A stretch of 64,000 bases of DNA from Coriaria nepalensis (lineage: Eukaryota > Streptophyta > Magnoliopsida > Cucurbitales > Coriariaceae). A program made the translations under genes and the position numbers. Positions within the stretch are counted from its first letter, which is position 1; the number at the start of each line of letters is the position of its first letter. This document shows positions 63,326-64,000 of the stretch, piece after piece. Where the stretch lies: the NCBI GenBank assembly GCA_027186245.1, contig CP114500.1, positions 2,614,001-2,678,000 on the forward strand. The letters run 5' to 3'. Under the pieces are notes generated by a model. That model searched no databases, was not told the origin of the DNA, and saw nothing but the letters and a program-made list of their open reading frames with translations.

Positions 63326-63639
63326 ATATCAGCTTATTTACGATATAATATAATTAATATAAATTTATAATTTATAGATTTAATTTATCTAAAAATTTTA
63401 GATACTATTTTGTCGATGTGCTATAGTCATGAATTTCATTCACTCGTGTAAGTCTATTTGTCTTTTTTCTCTTTGGGATATTTATGTTTCAAAATTTTAT
63501 CAGTATATAATTACCTAAAGAGATTTTATTTTATTATATATTATATAGTTCTAAAGAATTTTTGGTTAATTAGAGGTGAATTCTTTTGAATTTAGACTAA
63601 ATATATATAATTATGAAAACGATACAACTCAACTTTCTT

Positions 63640-63990
63640 CATAATCGATTCCTTCTATTTATCAATAACCCCTGGCAAAAACCTTTCTATCCACCTCAAC
63701 TTTCTTCTTGAAAATTTATTTGTATCTTATAGGAACAATTCCTTTAAGTGCATTCACAAAGTCTATACTTGGTTGGCATATATGAAATCCATCTTCGATC
63801 TCATGGTATCTGACCATCTCTCGAAATTTGAGCTACTAATAGCCTTAGTATTAGTCGTAGGATCATCTTTTATGATCCACTCATTACTTAATGCTTTGGC
63901 CTATTAGATGCTCTACTAGATCTACATACCGTTTATATACTCTAAAGTATCACATCATCCTCTTTTGGAGGTACCTCAGCCGAGATTAGT
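63640..63990 (-). mobile_element. Copia retrotransposon relic, start of reverse transcriptase
   Basis: Minus-strand frames read NFERWSDTMRSKMDFIYANQ then V-stop-TL, and after a frameshift FKKKVEVDRKVFARGY. This matches the Copia segment W-xxAMxxEMxSxxxNxVWTL followed by KWVFKxKxxxDGxVxxxKARLVAKGY. Stops and frameshifts show it is dead. It may run past the right edge of the window. Confidence 0.65.
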
Positions 63991-64000
63991 AGGGTAACAG

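Larger units (their letters stand above)
61311..64000. other. Repeat-rich end of the window
   Basis: It holds an (aaaaataat)n run at 61866-61906, the (ga)n tract, two short tandem arrays and a Copia relic. A GC-moderate stretch at 62880-63080 has no recognisable gene. Confidence 0.4.

Overview
The window is nuclear DNA from a flowering plant, most likely a core eudicot and plausibly a rosid. Genes are widely spaced, have GT-AG introns and eudicot-type proteins, and sit in very AT-rich intergenic DNA full of degraded transposable elements. I see no bacterial or organellar gene organisation. The species cannot be named from this sequence alone.

Nine protein-coding genes could be assembled exon by exon with intact frames. 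In order they are: an Ole e 1-like secreted protein (+, 10335-12158); a plastid-type 2,3-bisphosphoglycerate-dependent phosphoglycerate mutase (+, 15033-16789); a GH3 beta-xylosidase of the BXL7 type (-, 20296-17213); a small double-Agenet (plant Tudor-like) protein (+, 21462-21875); two copies of ribosomal protein eL43/RPL37a (-, 23414-22392, and +, 25523-26586); a WD40-repeat protein (+, 33277-38515); a RAP2.4-type AP2/ERF transcription factor (+, 46766-47803); and an ERV46/ERGIC3-like ER vesicle protein in 13 exons (-, 53141-49109).

From family knowledge, the Ole e 1, PGM, BXL7, WD40, RAP2.4 and ERV genes match the gene content of two duplicated Arabidopsis chromosome 1 blocks, near At1g78040-At1g78080 and At1g22170-At1g22200. 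The window therefore looks like an unfragmented version of that ancestral block. The Agenet/eL43 cluster (21.4-26.9 kb) appears inserted into it. It holds an inverted duplication of eL43 whose two copies encode the same 92-residue protein, a decayed second Agenet copy and a truncated third eL43 5' end.

Layout: 0-10 kb is repeat-rich, with a DUF641/GIL1 gene fragment inside a possible Pack-type element, an RTE-clade LINE relic and LTR-like DNA. 10-20.3 kb is dense with genes. 21.4-26.9 kb is the duplicated cluster, with Gypsy and Copia relics in and just beyond it. 27-32.6 kb is mostly AT-rich, with an isolated G-box-rich island at 29.4-29.95 kb. 32.6-38.5 kb is the WD40 gene. 40.9-44.0 kb is an unusual element with long inverted arms enclosing a 1.4 kb array of 21-bp repeats. 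46.2-47.8 kb is the AP2/ERF gene and 49.1-53.1 kb the ERV gene. 55.4-61.3 kb is a degenerate LTR-type element whose right repeat is split by a solo LTR with a 5-bp target duplication. 61.3-64 kb has simple repeats and a Copia reverse-transcriptase relic.

The genes do not form one pathway. They are independent housekeeping, cell-wall, regulatory and trafficking genes held together by conserved synteny.
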